DNA from: Deltaproteobacteria bacterium
GTDB lineage: Bacteria; BMS3Abin14
Reading direction: 5' to 3'
Length of the DNA: 64,000 nt
NCBI GenBank assembly: GCA_013151915.1
Contig: JAADHJ010000010.1
Location: 39,807 to 103,806, forward strand
Under the pieces are notes generated by a model. The model had not been told where the DNA came from, did not search any database, and saw only the letters and a program-made list of their open reading frames with translations. Below are positions 9,259-18,042 of this stretch, piece by piece. Position 1 is the stretch's first letter, and the number at the start of each line of letters is the position of its first letter. The position numbers and the translations under genes are program-made.

Positions 9259-10076
9259 TATGTTTTAAAGTCCCCGTTTTCCGACTTGGTCACCAGTATC
9301 CTGGTGACCTTTCTGGCATCGGCCTCCTCAATTGTAAAATGGAGAGAACCCACCTCACACTGTTCTCCACGCGCGGGCACATGTCCCAGAGTGTGGCTGA
9401 TAAAACCGCCCAAGGTATCGTAATCACCCCTTGCAAGGGATACACCCAGTTTGTCCTCGAAATCCTCGATATGAAACCGCGCGTCAAAAATGTATTTTCC
9501 ATCATCCAATTTGGTAAACGGGATCTGCTCCTCTGCGTCGTACTCATCCTGGATATCCCCGACAATCTCCTCAAGAATATCTTCAATGGTAATAAGGCCG
9601 GCTGTCCCGCCGTATTCGTCAACCGCGACGGCCATGTGAACCCTCCTGGCCTTGAACTCCTTCAGAAGATCCCCGATCGTCTTTCCTTCCGGGATGAAGT
9701 AGGCCTTGTGGAAAAGACTCCCCAGGTTGATTTCATCCGGAGTCTTGCCCCAGTACTTGAGCAGGTCCTTCGCGTAGAGGATTCCAAGGATATGGTCGAT
9801 ATCCCCGTCATAAACCGGGATTCGGCTGTGGCCGGCGGCGATAATCGTCTCGAGAACCTGTTCGAGGGGCATATCCTTTTCAATGGCTACGATATCGGTC
9901 CTGGGGACCAGGACCTCCCGCACGCGCGTCTCATCGAGATCCAGGACGGCATCGATCATAGCGTGTTCGTCGCGGTTGATAACCCCTTCCTGCTCCCCTT
10001 CCTCAATGAGGCTCTGGATCTCCTCTTCCGTGACGTGCAGACCGAAAAGTCTTCGCACAAATGTTTTCATCCGCAT
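9258..10076 (-). CDS. corC: CorC/HlyC-type CBS-domain protein
   Basis: The 272-residue protein lacks the DUF21/CNNM membrane domain of the larger family members. It has a leader (GLHVTEEEIQSLIEEGEQEG), a CBS pair (about 60-190, with VPRTDIVAI, HSRIPVYDGD and VAVDEYGGTAGLITIEDI) and a C-terminal CorC_HlyC transporter-associated domain. Family members are linked to Mg/Co homeostasis and efflux. ATG at 10076 is preferred (GAGG 9 nt upstream) over the GTG at 10091. The phoH-ybeY-corC-lnt order is conserved in many Proteobacteria. Confidence 0.88.
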   Translation of the reverse strand: MRMKTFVRRLFGLHVTEEEIQSLIEEGEQEGVINRDEHAMIDAVLDLDETRVREVLVPRTDIVAIEKDMPLEQVLETIIAAGHSRIPVYDGDIDHILGILYAKDLLKYWGKTPDEINLGSLFHKAYFIPEGKTIGDLLKEFKARRVHMAVAVDEYGGTAGLITIEDILEEIVGDIQDEYDAEEQIPFTKLDDGKYIFDARFHIEDFEDKLGVSLARGDYDTLGGFISHTLGHVPARGEQCEVGSLHFTIEEADARKVTRILVTKSENGDFKT

Positions 10077-10128
10077 GATAATCCGCCTCACTACTTATGG
10101 CTGGACCAAAATACCGGTGAGGGACGGT

Positions 10129-10581
10129 TCAGATGACATATCGGTCTTCCAGGTTTCTCATGGTATTCACCTCTTCCTCACTTCCCTCATGATCATATCC
10201 GAGAAGGTGCAGAACGCCATGGGCCAGCAGCCTTCGAAGCTCTACCTCCAGGTCCGTTCCAAGCTCCCGCGCCTGCTCTTTGGCACGATCCATTGAGATC
10301 ACCACGTCCCCGAGAAGGCAAGGCCCTCCGGCGGAAGACAGGACCTCACCCTCCTGCTGGGAAAAAGAGAGAACGTCAGTCGCACTGTCTACTCCACGGT
10401 ACTGCCTGTTGAGATCCCTGATCTCCCGGTCATCGGTTAGATATAGGCTCAATTCTCCATCAACTCTGCCCAAGTCTTTTAATATTCTGGAGGCCAGGAT
10501 CTTCAACATCCTCATGTACGGTTTCGACTCGGTGGTTCTGCTCTCTATCAGAACCAATGGTCTTTCTTCCCTTTTTATCAT
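10129..10581 (-). CDS. ybeY: Endoribonuclease YbeY (rRNA maturation factor)
   Basis: The zinc-binding signature HGVLHLLGYDHEG and the strand ELSLYLTDDREIRDLNRQYRG with TDVLSF identify YbeY, which acts in 16S rRNA 3'-end processing and ribosome quality control. ATG at 10581 is chosen because GAGGAAAGGG precedes it and the protein then has the family's normal N-terminus (VLIESRT). This makes the first 122 nt overlap the end of the upstream HD-domain gene in another frame. Confidence 0.93.
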   Translation of the reverse strand: MIKREERPLVLIESRTTESKPYMRMLKILASRILKDLGRVDGELSLYLTDDREIRDLNRQYRGVDSATDVLSFSQQEGEVLSSAGGPCLLGDVVISMDRAKEQARELGTDLEVELRRLLAHGVLHLLGYDHEGSEEEVNTMRNLEDRYVI

Positions 10582-12949
10582 CCCTTTCCTCAGCAGTGGC
10601 CCGAAGGTCCGGATAGTCAATCCTGTGATGAAAAATACCGGTAATGGTCCTGGTGAAGCTTTTGGCGATCTGGTGAAGGTCCTTAAGGGTCAGGTCCGAT
10701 TCATCCAGTTGCCCGTCGATGAAGATATCATTAATAATTTTCTGAACCAGTCCACGAATCCTGGCAGGAGTGGGATCCGTCAGAACCTTGGAGGCTGCCT
10801 CCACTGCATCGGCCAGCATTATAAGGGCTGCCTCGCGGCTCTGGGGCTTGGGCCCGAAGTAGCGAAAATCCCTTTCATCCACAGTCTGAACGGAAGGGTC
10901 TTCCATATCCTTGGCCTTATTGAAAAAGAAGGTTATCAGGCGGGTTCCGTGATGCTGTTTGATGATATCCACCATCCTCCTGGGGAGGTGTTGTTCCCGC
11001 GCCACTTCCACACCGTCCTTAACATGGGCGGTGAGAATCAGAGCGCTCATGTTGGGTGAAAGTTTTTCATGACGGTTGCCCCGGCCTTCCTGGTTTTCCA
11101 CAAAATACTCGGGCTTGTTGATCTTGCCCACATCATGGTACAGGGCGGCAACTTTGGTCAGGAGCGGGTTGGCCCCGATCTCCTCGGCGGCAGCTTCCGC
11201 AAGCGACCCGACAAGCACGCTATGATGATAGCTTCCCGGTGCCCTCAGGATCATCTTCTTGAGGATAGGCTGATTAAGGTTGGCGAGTTCCATGAGTTTC
11301 ATGTCGGTACCCACGCGAAAACCGGATTCCATGATGGGAAGGGCGAGGGAAACAATGAGAGAGGCAACGATTCCGCCGCCAACAGCAAAAGGCAGCTGCC
11401 ATAGGGTTCCGATGGTAAACAGCTCACTGCTTTTGAGCACGTTGACGAGAGCGAGAAGAGCGCTTACCCCTCCCACCGCCAGGCCCGCCTTGACAAGGGA
11501 GGACCTCTGGCGGCAGTGAATTACGCTGAAGGATGCGACTACCCCGCCGATGAATGAGTAGAGGAAGGTCATCAGGCTCCATTCAGTCAGCAGGGCGGAA
11601 AAAATGGATGTCAGGCCGGCGACTATGAAGCCCACTCTGACGGGAAAAAGGGTTGCGGCAATCATCGCTCCAGCGGAAAACGGCACCACGAGCGTTAACG
11701 TCGCCAGGGTCAGACCGGTGTAGGTAGCGGCGAGCGTCTGGACGAAGGCCAGGGAACCCTTCGTCAAAACCACCTGGAAGGCAATAATCACCACAAGAAT
11801 AACGAGACTTTGCGTATCCGTTGCTACCTTCCGATCGACCCGGAAAAGGACCCGGAAGAAGGTAAAAAGGACAATGGCTACAAGGATAAAAAGCCCCAGA
11901 ATAAGGGTGACCCTCCCATCGCTGGGACCGGAATGGCTCAAGGCCCGGATTTTGACAATTTTTTCGTCGGTCAGTGGATCACCGGCCCTGACTATGACCT
12001 CTCCCCTTTTTACCTGAAGATAGACAGGTTTCGTCTCCGTGACCGCTTTGATCCGACGCGCTTCGGTTTCGGAGCGGTTGAAGGTAAAATTTGGGCGTAC
12101 CAGGTCCTGTGCCAGAACCTCAAGCAGTTGTTTGAGGCGGAGTTCGTGTCTGGACCACTTAACAGAGGAGAACACTTTTTTTACCCGCGCCCTCGCGGCC
12201 TTTTGAGAGAGGATGCCGGAAAAATCGTCCAGAACCATCTCCTGTGTAACAGCGTCCAGCGTCCTCACTGCTACACCTCTTCCCCGCTCCTTGAGAAGAA
12301 GTTCCCTGTTTGAAACGATGCCCATCCCGAGGATAGGCTGAAAGGATTCCACGAGGATCATTTGGCTCTTCTCGCTGAACCCATCGTTGAGAAGGGGGGC
12401 CATCTGTTCCAAAGAGACCCCGATGGACATGGATTCAATGAACTCCCGAACAGGTTCCGCCCTCGCCTTCTCAGCCTGTTTCCTGAACAGGTCGAGCTCC
12501 TCTTGAATCTGCGGCCTCGATTCCTTGGGGGCGTTCCGGTACCTGCTGATCAGTTCCTTTTCATCGCTCTGCTGATCCATGAGCAGGTTCCGCATCTTCT
12601 GGAAAAAGAGCTTTATTTTACTGATTGTTTCGAGATCCTGCTTGCGGTCGAAATCGTAGACAGCAAGAACCGATGCCTTGGCCTCCAGTCTCCTTGCCTG
12701 GGTGGAAGCCTCATCCTCCACGAGAATCGACTTGGACGCCTTGATGTCGCTCTTCGCTATATCACCTGGCTGGTAGTCCGCGTTTGACGATTGACGGAAA
12801 GGAATGAGAAGGTAGGTGATAAGTACAACGGTTACCCAGAACAGGACGGACCATTGGACTTCCCGGTCCCACTTAAACAGCTGCTTTATCCTGAAAGATC
12901 CGGAACCCGACGTTTTTTCCTCTTTTACAGGCGCCTGCGGTTTAGGCAT
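10460..12949 (-). CDS. 7TM-HD domain phosphodiesterase (PgpH-like)
   Basis: The 829-residue protein has an N-terminal TM (about 32-50) and a large extracytoplasmic 7TMR-HDED region to about 330. Seven transmembrane helices follow to about 530, then a cytoplasmic HD domain with YHHSVLVGSLAEAAAEE, ALYHDVGKINKPEYF and LADAVEAAS. Homologues such as Listeria PgpH hydrolyse c-di-AMP; this activity is known for the family and only inferred here. ATG at 12949 lies 1 nt after the phoH stop. The last 122 nt overlap ybeY. Confidence 0.88.
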   Translation of the reverse strand: MPKPQAPVKEEKTSGSGSFRIKQLFKWDREVQWSVLFWVTVVLITYLLIPFRQSSNADYQPGDIAKSDIKASKSILVEDEASTQARRLEAKASVLAVYDFDRKQDLETISKIKLFFQKMRNLLMDQQSDEKELISRYRNAPKESRPQIQEELDLFRKQAEKARAEPVREFIESMSIGVSLEQMAPLLNDGFSEKSQMILVESFQPILGMGIVSNRELLLKERGRGVAVRTLDAVTQEMVLDDFSGILSQKAARARVKKVFSSVKWSRHELRLKQLLEVLAQDLVRPNFTFNRSETEARRIKAVTETKPVYLQVKRGEVIVRAGDPLTDEKIVKIRALSHSGPSDGRVTLILGLFILVAIVLFTFFRVLFRVDRKVATDTQSLVILVVIIAFQVVLTKGSLAFVQTLAATYTGLTLATLTLVVPFSAGAMIAATLFPVRVGFIVAGLTSIFSALLTEWSLMTFLYSFIGGVVASFSVIHCRQRSSLVKAGLAVGGVSALLALVNVLKSSELFTIGTLWQLPFAVGGGIVASLIVSLALPIMESGFRVGTDMKLMELANLNQPILKKMILRAPGSYHHSVLVGSLAEAAAEEIGANPLLTKVAALYHDVGKINKPEYFVENQEGRGNRHEKLSPNMSALILTAHVKDGVEVAREQHLPRRMVDIIKQHHGTRLITFFFNKAKDMEDPSVQTVDERDFRYFGPKPQSREAALIMLADAVEAASKVLTDPTPARIRGLVQKIINDIFIDGQLDESDLTLKDLHQIAKSFTRTITGIFHHRIDYPDLRATAEERDDKKGRKTIGSDREQNHRVETVHEDVEDPGLQNIKRLGQS

Positions 12950-12950
12950 G

Positions 12951-13895
12951 TCAAAGCCCTCTTTTCTCGTAGGCCCTTATGACCTGCTGAACAAGCGGAT
13001 GCCGGACCACATCACCTTCATCGAAGTTCACGAAGCTGATCCCTTCGATACCATGGAGAATATCCAGAACCTCGACCAGACCCGACGAGGTTCTCACGGG
13101 AAGATCGATCTGTGTGATATCCCCCGTGATGACAGCCTTGGAATCAAACCCCAGACGCGTCAGAAACATCTTCATCTGTTCGGTGGTTGTATTCTGAGCC
13201 TCATCCAGAATTACGAACGAGTCGTTCAGGGTTCGACCCCGCATGAAGGCCAGGGGGGCTATTTCGATAACACCTCGGTCGATGAGCTTCAGCGCTTTCT
13301 CGGAGCTGAGCATCTCAAACAGGGCATCGTACAACGGCCTAAGGTAGGGATTGACCTTCTCGTATATATCTCCGGGGAGAAATCCCAGTTTTTCACCCGC
13401 CTCTACCGCAGGTCTCGCGAGAATGATCCTGCTCACTTCCTTTCTCACCAGGGAGAGCACCGCGGCGGCCATGGCCAGATATGTTTTACCGGTCCCTGCA
13501 GGCCCAACCCCGAACACGATATCATCTTCCCGTATTTTTTTGAGGTAAAGCCTCTGGTTGACACTCCTCGGCACGATGGATTTCCGGGGAGAAATGACGA
13601 TCGTCTGGGACATGAGATCCGATAGTTCAGGTTTTCCTCCACCCGCAATCTGCCCGAACAACCCCTCCAATTCTTCGTGCGTGATCCTGGTCCCCCGGTC
13701 AACAGTATCCAGAATGTCGCTGATGACCCTTCCTACCTCGTCAACTTTTTCCTCCGGACCTTCCAGGAAGACCTTCTCCCCGCGGATGCCGACGCGAACC
13801 CCGGTGAGCCTTTCGATAGTCTTCAGGTTGCTGTCCAGATCCCCGGTCAGGACACGGGCCTGGCGTTCATTATTCAGTTTAAGAGCCCTTTTCAC
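12951..13895 (-). CDS. ybeZ: PhoH-like ATPase (YbeZ)
   Basis: A KH-like N-terminal part (about 1-90; TIERLTGVRVGIRGEKVFLEG) precedes the PhoH ATPase domain with Walker A GPAGTGKTYLA, Walker B FVILDEAQN and the TGDITQIDLP sensor. YbeZ partners YbeY in ribosome and RNA metabolism, in line with the neighbours. GTG at 13895 has AAGGGG 7 nt upstream; TTG at 13898 is the next candidate. A partial copy of the interspersed repeat lies just upstream. Confidence 0.92.
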   Translation of the reverse strand: MKRALKLNNERQARVLTGDLDSNLKTIERLTGVRVGIRGEKVFLEGPEEKVDEVGRVISDILDTVDRGTRITHEELEGLFGQIAGGGKPELSDLMSQTIVISPRKSIVPRSVNQRLYLKKIREDDIVFGVGPAGTGKTYLAMAAAVLSLVRKEVSRIILARPAVEAGEKLGFLPGDIYEKVNPYLRPLYDALFEMLSSEKALKLIDRGVIEIAPLAFMRGRTLNDSFVILDEAQNTTTEQMKMFLTRLGFDSKAVITGDITQIDLPVRTSSGLVEVLDILHGIEGISFVNFDEGDVVRHPLVQQVIRAYEKRGL

Positions 13896-13922
13896 CAATA
13901 AACCCCTTCTCCCTCAAATTCC

Positions 13923-13970
13923 GATAGGGTCGCAAAAAGTCCATTGATAACTTTGTAAAAAGTTATCAAT
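13923..13970 (-). repeat. Partial copy of the multi-hairpin interspersed repeat
   Basis: It carries the terminal block GATAGGGTCGCAAAAAGTCC followed by a variant of the end hairpin (TTGATAACTT...AAGTTATCAA). The TGA stop of the DUF4388 gene at 13966 lies inside the hairpin arm, so the element abuts or trims the coding end. Confidence 0.8.
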
Positions 13971-15168
13971 CTTCCGGTATCCCGAAGACCAGGCCATTGT
14001 CAGTCGCCCTGACGGTGTAGGGTTGAGCAAAGGGATAGGTGAGGTCCGATGGCAAAATAAATTCACTTTGGACAAGGTCATCCGCAGTCACAGGGTAGAT
14101 TCCCTTCTCAAGACGGTAGACATTCATGGCGAGATCCAGACGCGATGTCTGGGCTTCCGCGATGGATCTTTTTATAATGACGGCTTTTTCGGATGTCAGC
14201 CTTGAGAAAAGAAGAAGGCGGTAGCCGGAAATGCTCAAGACCGAAAAGGCGATAAAGAGTACAACGGCAAACACCGCAAATGTCACGACCATGGAAAAAA
14301 TCCTTTTCCCCGTTCCGGTCTTTCCCTCTTTTTCGGTGGTTCTGGGCGTTGACGCCGGTACCTTGACGGGTTTGATAAGGCCGAATCCCAGAAGGTCAAC
14401 GAGGATTCTGGCGGCCTCGAACTCACCGAGAAGCGATCGGTATGCAATATCGCTAACCGTCCATCGGCCATCAAGGAGGTCAAAAACCATCTCCTGCTCG
14501 GCGGTAAGCAGGATTTTATCCCCATCATTCGGCTTAGGTTTTTCACCACCGAAAACATCGATATCGGGAATATCCTTTTCCACATGGTCACTCATCCGAG
14601 ACCTTCTAAGAATCTTATCCTCCGCACTGGCAAGCCTGGTGAACACTATATCCAATGAGGGAATCTTTCCCATGATACCCGGCCATTCATCGACCATTCG
14701 GGCGGCCTCCATGAGTACATATTCCGCCGCCAGCGGGGTCAACAGTTGGGTATCGTAGCTGACCTTCCCTCCCTCAAAACGGTAGTTGCCGCTGGTCCAC
14801 TGGAATATCTTGAAGAGAGTTTCCCTGATCTGAAAAGTCAGGACCGCTTTAAACTGTTCGGAAGTAATGTACCCCTTTTCCTGGAGGATATAGCCGAGTT
14901 TCTTCATGGTCCTTCCCTGTTCCTCAAGGACATCATCGAGCTGCGTTCGATCGATCAGGCCGGACTTGAGAAGAATATCGCCAAGCCTCTCCTTGGCGAT
15001 GGTCTTTGCGGTGCCGGATTCGGCATTCACGACCTTTCCCGAGTCGAAGGTTACGGCAACGCTCTTCCCCTTGTCCTCCAGTTGGAGAATCCCCGTCTTT
15101 CTCTGATGTGAGATAAGCTGGAAGATATCTGAGAGGCCGAAATCCTTGAGAGTGCCTTTAAGCGCCAT
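13966..15168 (-). CDS. DUF4388 protein with embedded MshEN-like c-di-GMP motif and pseudopilin-like tail
   Basis: The 400-residue protein opens with DUF4388 (GTLKDFGLSDIFQLISHQRK, residues 5-24). Residues 61-113 form a tandem of two 24-residue units separated by 5 residues: RLGDILLKSGLIDRTQLDDV.. then KLGYILQEKGYITSEQFKAV.. . This matches the published c-di-GMP-binding MshEN pattern RLGxxLVxxGLIxxxxLxxxLxxQ. A single transmembrane helix lies near 300-325. The extracytoplasmic tail (AMNVYRLEKGIYPVTADDL) looks like the end of a pseudopilin. ATG at 15168 is chosen (MALKGTLKDF, 5 nt after the upstream stop). Role: probably a c-di-GMP-responsive membrane regulator; the ligand is inferred. Confidence 0.75.
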   Translation of the reverse strand: MALKGTLKDFGLSDIFQLISHQRKTGILQLEDKGKSVAVTFDSGKVVNAESGTAKTIAKERLGDILLKSGLIDRTQLDDVLEEQGRTMKKLGYILQEKGYITSEQFKAVLTFQIRETLFKIFQWTSGNYRFEGGKVSYDTQLLTPLAAEYVLMEAARMVDEWPGIMGKIPSLDIVFTRLASAEDKILRRSRMSDHVEKDIPDIDVFGGEKPKPNDGDKILLTAEQEMVFDLLDGRWTVSDIAYRSLLGEFEAARILVDLLGFGLIKPVKVPASTPRTTEKEGKTGTGKRIFSMVVTFAVFAVVLFIAFSVLSISGYRLLLFSRLTSEKAVIIKRSIAEAQTSRLDLAMNVYRLEKGIYPVTADDLVQSEFILPSDLTYPFAQPYTVRATDNGLVFGIPED

Positions 15169-15172
15169 TGCC

Positions 15173-17134
15173 CTAATCCTTCTCCAGCTTTCGGCCGACA
15201 CTGTACAGGGCCGCTACGTAGTAAAGGACAAAAAGGGTAATAAACAGGATCCTGGACTCTGGTCCCGTCTGGAATACCAGGTTTGTCGTGTCCCTGTACA
15301 ACCCATACCACAGGACCCACTTCATCCAGAAACATGTGGTGATGATAATCATGACCACGGACTGCCAACCGGCTCCAAGCAGGGTGTGCCCCATCCCCGG
15401 GAAAAGGATGGTTAAAAATCTCGCAAGGAGCGCCCTTTTCCTCTTGAAGCGCATTATCTGCATCATTTTTCTGACTCTACTGGCAGGATCAACGCCGGTC
15501 CTGATCCGGAAAATCTGCCTGCACTGCGAGCAGAAGGATTCATCGCTCGACTCGCTGCATGTTGGACAGTGAAGCCTGCCGCACTGCCTGCACCGGTTGG
15601 CGGTGGCCAGTCGGCTTTCAAGCGGCCGACCGGCGAAGAGAAGAAGGGCCGCGAGAGGAAATACAAACCATGAAAACGCGAAGGGTACTTTCGGTATGAT
15701 ATCCGACCAGAGGCCCTCCCTCCACCTGATCCCGTCGGGATCAAGCTTAGCCGCGCCCTCAAGATATCCCATGAGGCTTCCGGAGATATCTATGGTAATC
15801 CTGCGCTTCCCTCCCGGCTGATCAGCGGCAAGACTCCCGGCGAGCTTGGGGTCCATTTCCTGGGCCTGTCGAAATTCCTTCTCACCTTCTTCCAGTTGCA
15901 GATTTTCACGAAGCGCCTGACTGAGGTTGTAGTGGATGCGAGGGTCATCGCTGTATCGGAGCGCCCTTTTGTAAAAATCAATGGAATCTGCGAACCTCCC
16001 GGACCCCATCAGCACATTGGCCAGATTGTTAAGTATGGAGGGTGACTCCGGATCTTTTTCCAACGCCTGTCTCAGGAGGGATTCGGCCTCCCTGACCTTT
16101 CCTCCCCGCTTGAGAACGACGGCGAGAGTGGAGAGAATCTGCACATTATCAGGATCCTGAACGCGGAGTTTGTGGAGTTCATCTATGGTCCTGATCCCTT
16201 CTCCACTCATCTCAGCCGTGTAGACGGTAAGGCCGCTTCCTCCACCAAAAAAAGAGTTGTTCAGCGCGAGAACATGGACAAGCAACGGCAGAGAGATGAG
16301 CAGGAGAACCGCAAGGGCTACGGCCACACGTTCGCCGGAGTGGAGATGGGCCACCATCAGGAGAGCCGCCAGAATGACCCACATGATGAACGCCATGCCG
16401 GTCAGAAGCAGAATCCCAAGAAAAACGGGGATGATGATGTACCAAACCCACTGGGGAACCCGGATCATGTGGGAAAGATCATGGGCAGCCCGCGGGAAAA
16501 CGCGGATCGAAAGCAGGAAGATCGTCACGATGGATGCAACCAGCACGCTGGAAAGAATCCACAGCATCAACCCCGTAATCCATGGAAAGATGGAACGAAA
16601 ATCCTTGAAGAACGCGCCCCATCCTTCCAGAACCGTGTCGAGCGAGGCGAGGACGCGCAGACGGCTCTGCCGCCATCTGGCCTGTGCTTTCAAAAAAAAC
16701 GGCGCGGGGTAATCCGGGGCGAGTTTTCCGGCGTAATCGATCAGCTCTAAGGCACTCTTATACCGGGATTGCTCCATGGCCTGGGACGCTTCCAGAAGAA
16801 GGGCCGCGGCAGGAAGATAAAGGTCAGGAATCCCGGTTTCAACACGGTAGCTGACAATTCTACCGAGGTTTTTTTTCGCCTCGCCCGGATCGCCCCTGAC
16901 CGCATTCTGACGATAGGCGAACCAGTCCTTCTCCCACGGGGCGCGGACACCCACCGGAAGGGCCCCGGAAGGTCCGCCGGGGGAAACCCCCTCACTGGCC
17001 CCCGGGGGCATATCGAGCACATCGGCCAAGGGGAAATCGACCGTCAACTCGCTTACCTCGGCAGCAGCAGCCGTCTGGGGAAAAACAGTGAAAATGGCGA
17101 GAGCCAGGAGAAAACAGGCGGTAACCGTTCTCAA
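15173..17134 (-). CDS. Membrane protein with TPR repeats and zinc ribbon
   Basis: The 653-residue protein has a signal peptide (ACFLLALAIFTVFPQTAAAA) and a periplasmic helical region with TPR-like pairs (about 95-150). Four to five transmembrane helices lie around 180-290, followed by at least three TPR units (about 310-415; ILSTLAVVLKRGGKVREAES, ILNNLANVLMGSGRFADSID). After another TM there is a double zinc ribbon (CRQCGRLHCPTC, CSQC) near 520-545 and two last TM helices. TTG at 17134 is the only plausible start. The function is unknown; TPR and zinc ribbon suggest a scaffold. It follows the DUF1844 gene directly. Confidence 0.7.
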   Translation of the reverse strand: MRTVTACFLLALAIFTVFPQTAAAAEVSELTVDFPLADVLDMPPGASEGVSPGGPSGALPVGVRAPWEKDWFAYRQNAVRGDPGEAKKNLGRIVSYRVETGIPDLYLPAAALLLEASQAMEQSRYKSALELIDYAGKLAPDYPAPFFLKAQARWRQSRLRVLASLDTVLEGWGAFFKDFRSIFPWITGLMLWILSSVLVASIVTIFLLSIRVFPRAAHDLSHMIRVPQWVWYIIIPVFLGILLLTGMAFIMWVILAALLMVAHLHSGERVAVALAVLLLISLPLLVHVLALNNSFFGGGSGLTVYTAEMSGEGIRTIDELHKLRVQDPDNVQILSTLAVVLKRGGKVREAESLLRQALEKDPESPSILNNLANVLMGSGRFADSIDFYKRALRYSDDPRIHYNLSQALRENLQLEEGEKEFRQAQEMDPKLAGSLAADQPGGKRRITIDISGSLMGYLEGAAKLDPDGIRWREGLWSDIIPKVPFAFSWFVFPLAALLLFAGRPLESRLATANRCRQCGRLHCPTCSESSDESFCSQCRQIFRIRTGVDPASRVRKMMQIMRFKRKRALLARFLTILFPGMGHTLLGAGWQSVVMIIITTCFWMKWVLWYGLYRDTTNLVFQTGPESRILFITLFVLYYVAALYSVGRKLEKD

Positions 17135-17144
17135 AACGGGGATC

Positions 17145-17576
17145 TCACCCTTTCTCCTTTACGGCATTCAGGTATTTCCATTTCAGCTCAGCCGAGGCGT
17201 TCTCAAAAAATTTCCTCTCCTCCTCCTCGAGATTCCCCTTTGTCTTGTCCTTCAGAATGTCGAGGATGTCAATCGTCTGTTTCGCTGCTTCCAGATTCTG
17301 CTCCTGCTTACCATTGATGGGATCAGGCATCTCTCCCAACTGGATAAGGGCTGAGCTGAAAAGAGAAAAGATGAAAGTGGAGAAGTCAAGTTTGGGCGCC
17401 CTGTCACCAGGCGCACTGCTCTTCCTGTCGTCGAGCTGTTTTTCTTCCGGAGCTTCAGGCGACTCCTTTGCGCTGTCCTCACCAGCGGTTTTCCCCCCGG
17501 ACTCATCTTTACCTCCACGGGAAGTCCTCCGGTCCTCAACCTTAAACTTTTTTTCGCCGTCCTTTTCTTCGGACAT
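17145..17576 (-). CDS. DUF1844 family protein
   Basis: The 143-residue protein has a charged, low-complexity first half (KKFKVEDRR, then EEKDGE/KDES stretches) and the DUF1844 core (LDFSTFIFSLFSSALIQLGE, NLEAAKQTIDILDILKDKTK). The family is small, widespread in Deltaproteobacteria and of unknown function. ATG at 17576 is chosen over 17600 because GGAGGAG precedes it and homologues start MSEE-. It is the first gene of the long minus-strand train and follows the structured leader at 17603-17702. Confidence 0.78.
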   Translation of the reverse strand: MSEEKDGEKKFKVEDRRTSRGGKDESGGKTAGEDSAKESPEAPEEKQLDDRKSSAPGDRAPKLDFSTFIFSLFSSALIQLGEMPDPINGKQEQNLEAAKQTIDILDILKDKTKGNLEEEERKFFENASAELKWKYLNAVKEKG

Positions 17577-17602
17577 GGCTGCTCCTCCCATACCGGACAA
17601 CC

Positions 17603-17702
17603 TCTAAAAAGGCGCCGGCACGCCACTCCTGTGCAGGGAGATGGTTAGCGCCGGGCACCCACCCCTCACGAGGGACCATTCTCCAAGGTCCTCGTTTTTA
17701 GA
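17603..17702. ncRNA. Structured two-hairpin leader / small RNA candidate
   Basis: The 100-bp block is bounded by the inverted repeat TCTAAAAA / TTTTTAGA. Inside are an 8-bp hairpin with one bulge (17669-17694, CGAGGACC/GGTCCCTCG) and an imperfect hairpin of about 18 bp (17611-17659). On the minus strand the long hairpin is followed by TTTTT, like an intrinsic terminator, 26 nt before the DUF1844 start. On the plus strand the short hairpin is likewise followed by TTTTT. It could be an attenuator leader of the DUF1844 operon or an independent small RNA. It matches no riboswitch consensus I can recall. Confidence 0.5.
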
Positions 17703-17713
17703 ATTCGCCGTTG

Positions 17714-17743
17714 AATATACCAATTTAAACAGTATGCTTGCAA
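17714..17743 (-). promoter_or_regulatory. Possible sigma70 promoter for the DUF1844 operon
   Basis: On the minus strand TTGCAA (17738-17743) and TATATT (17714-17719) are 18 bp apart. The predicted start near 17707 would put the whole structured block 17603-17702 in the 5' leader. The -35 is a moderate match, so confidence is low. Confidence 0.35.
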
Positions 17744-17847
17744 GTACCTCTACTTCCCCTCGAGCTCCTTTAAAGTTCCCGGAATGACGTTCATTCGGAC
17801 GCGGTCCCGCCAATCATGAGATTGCCGCTCCTCGTGTCCGGCTATCC

Positions 17848-17873
17848 CTCTGGACTCTGGACTCTGGACTCTG
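17848..17873 (+). repeat. Heptamer array (CTCTGGA)n
   Basis: There are about 3.7 perfect units of CTCTGGA in the 17577-18042 intergenic region between divergent genes. The same heptamer recurs at 19475, 22854, 27999 and 60698. Apart from this array, the structured block and the weak promoter, I see nothing else in that gap. Confidence 0.85.
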
Positions 17874-18042
17874 AAGTTACCCTGAAAAGTATAGCAACTA
17901 ACACCCCTGAATACCATTTTCCCGTTTTATATGATTATATCCATATTCTCCATTGTTTTCCTCACCCGTGGTTGGCATACTGACGGGAAATAGCCCGCCA
18001 GGCCGTGTGGCCGAATGATAGCCCGACAATACAGGACATCGG

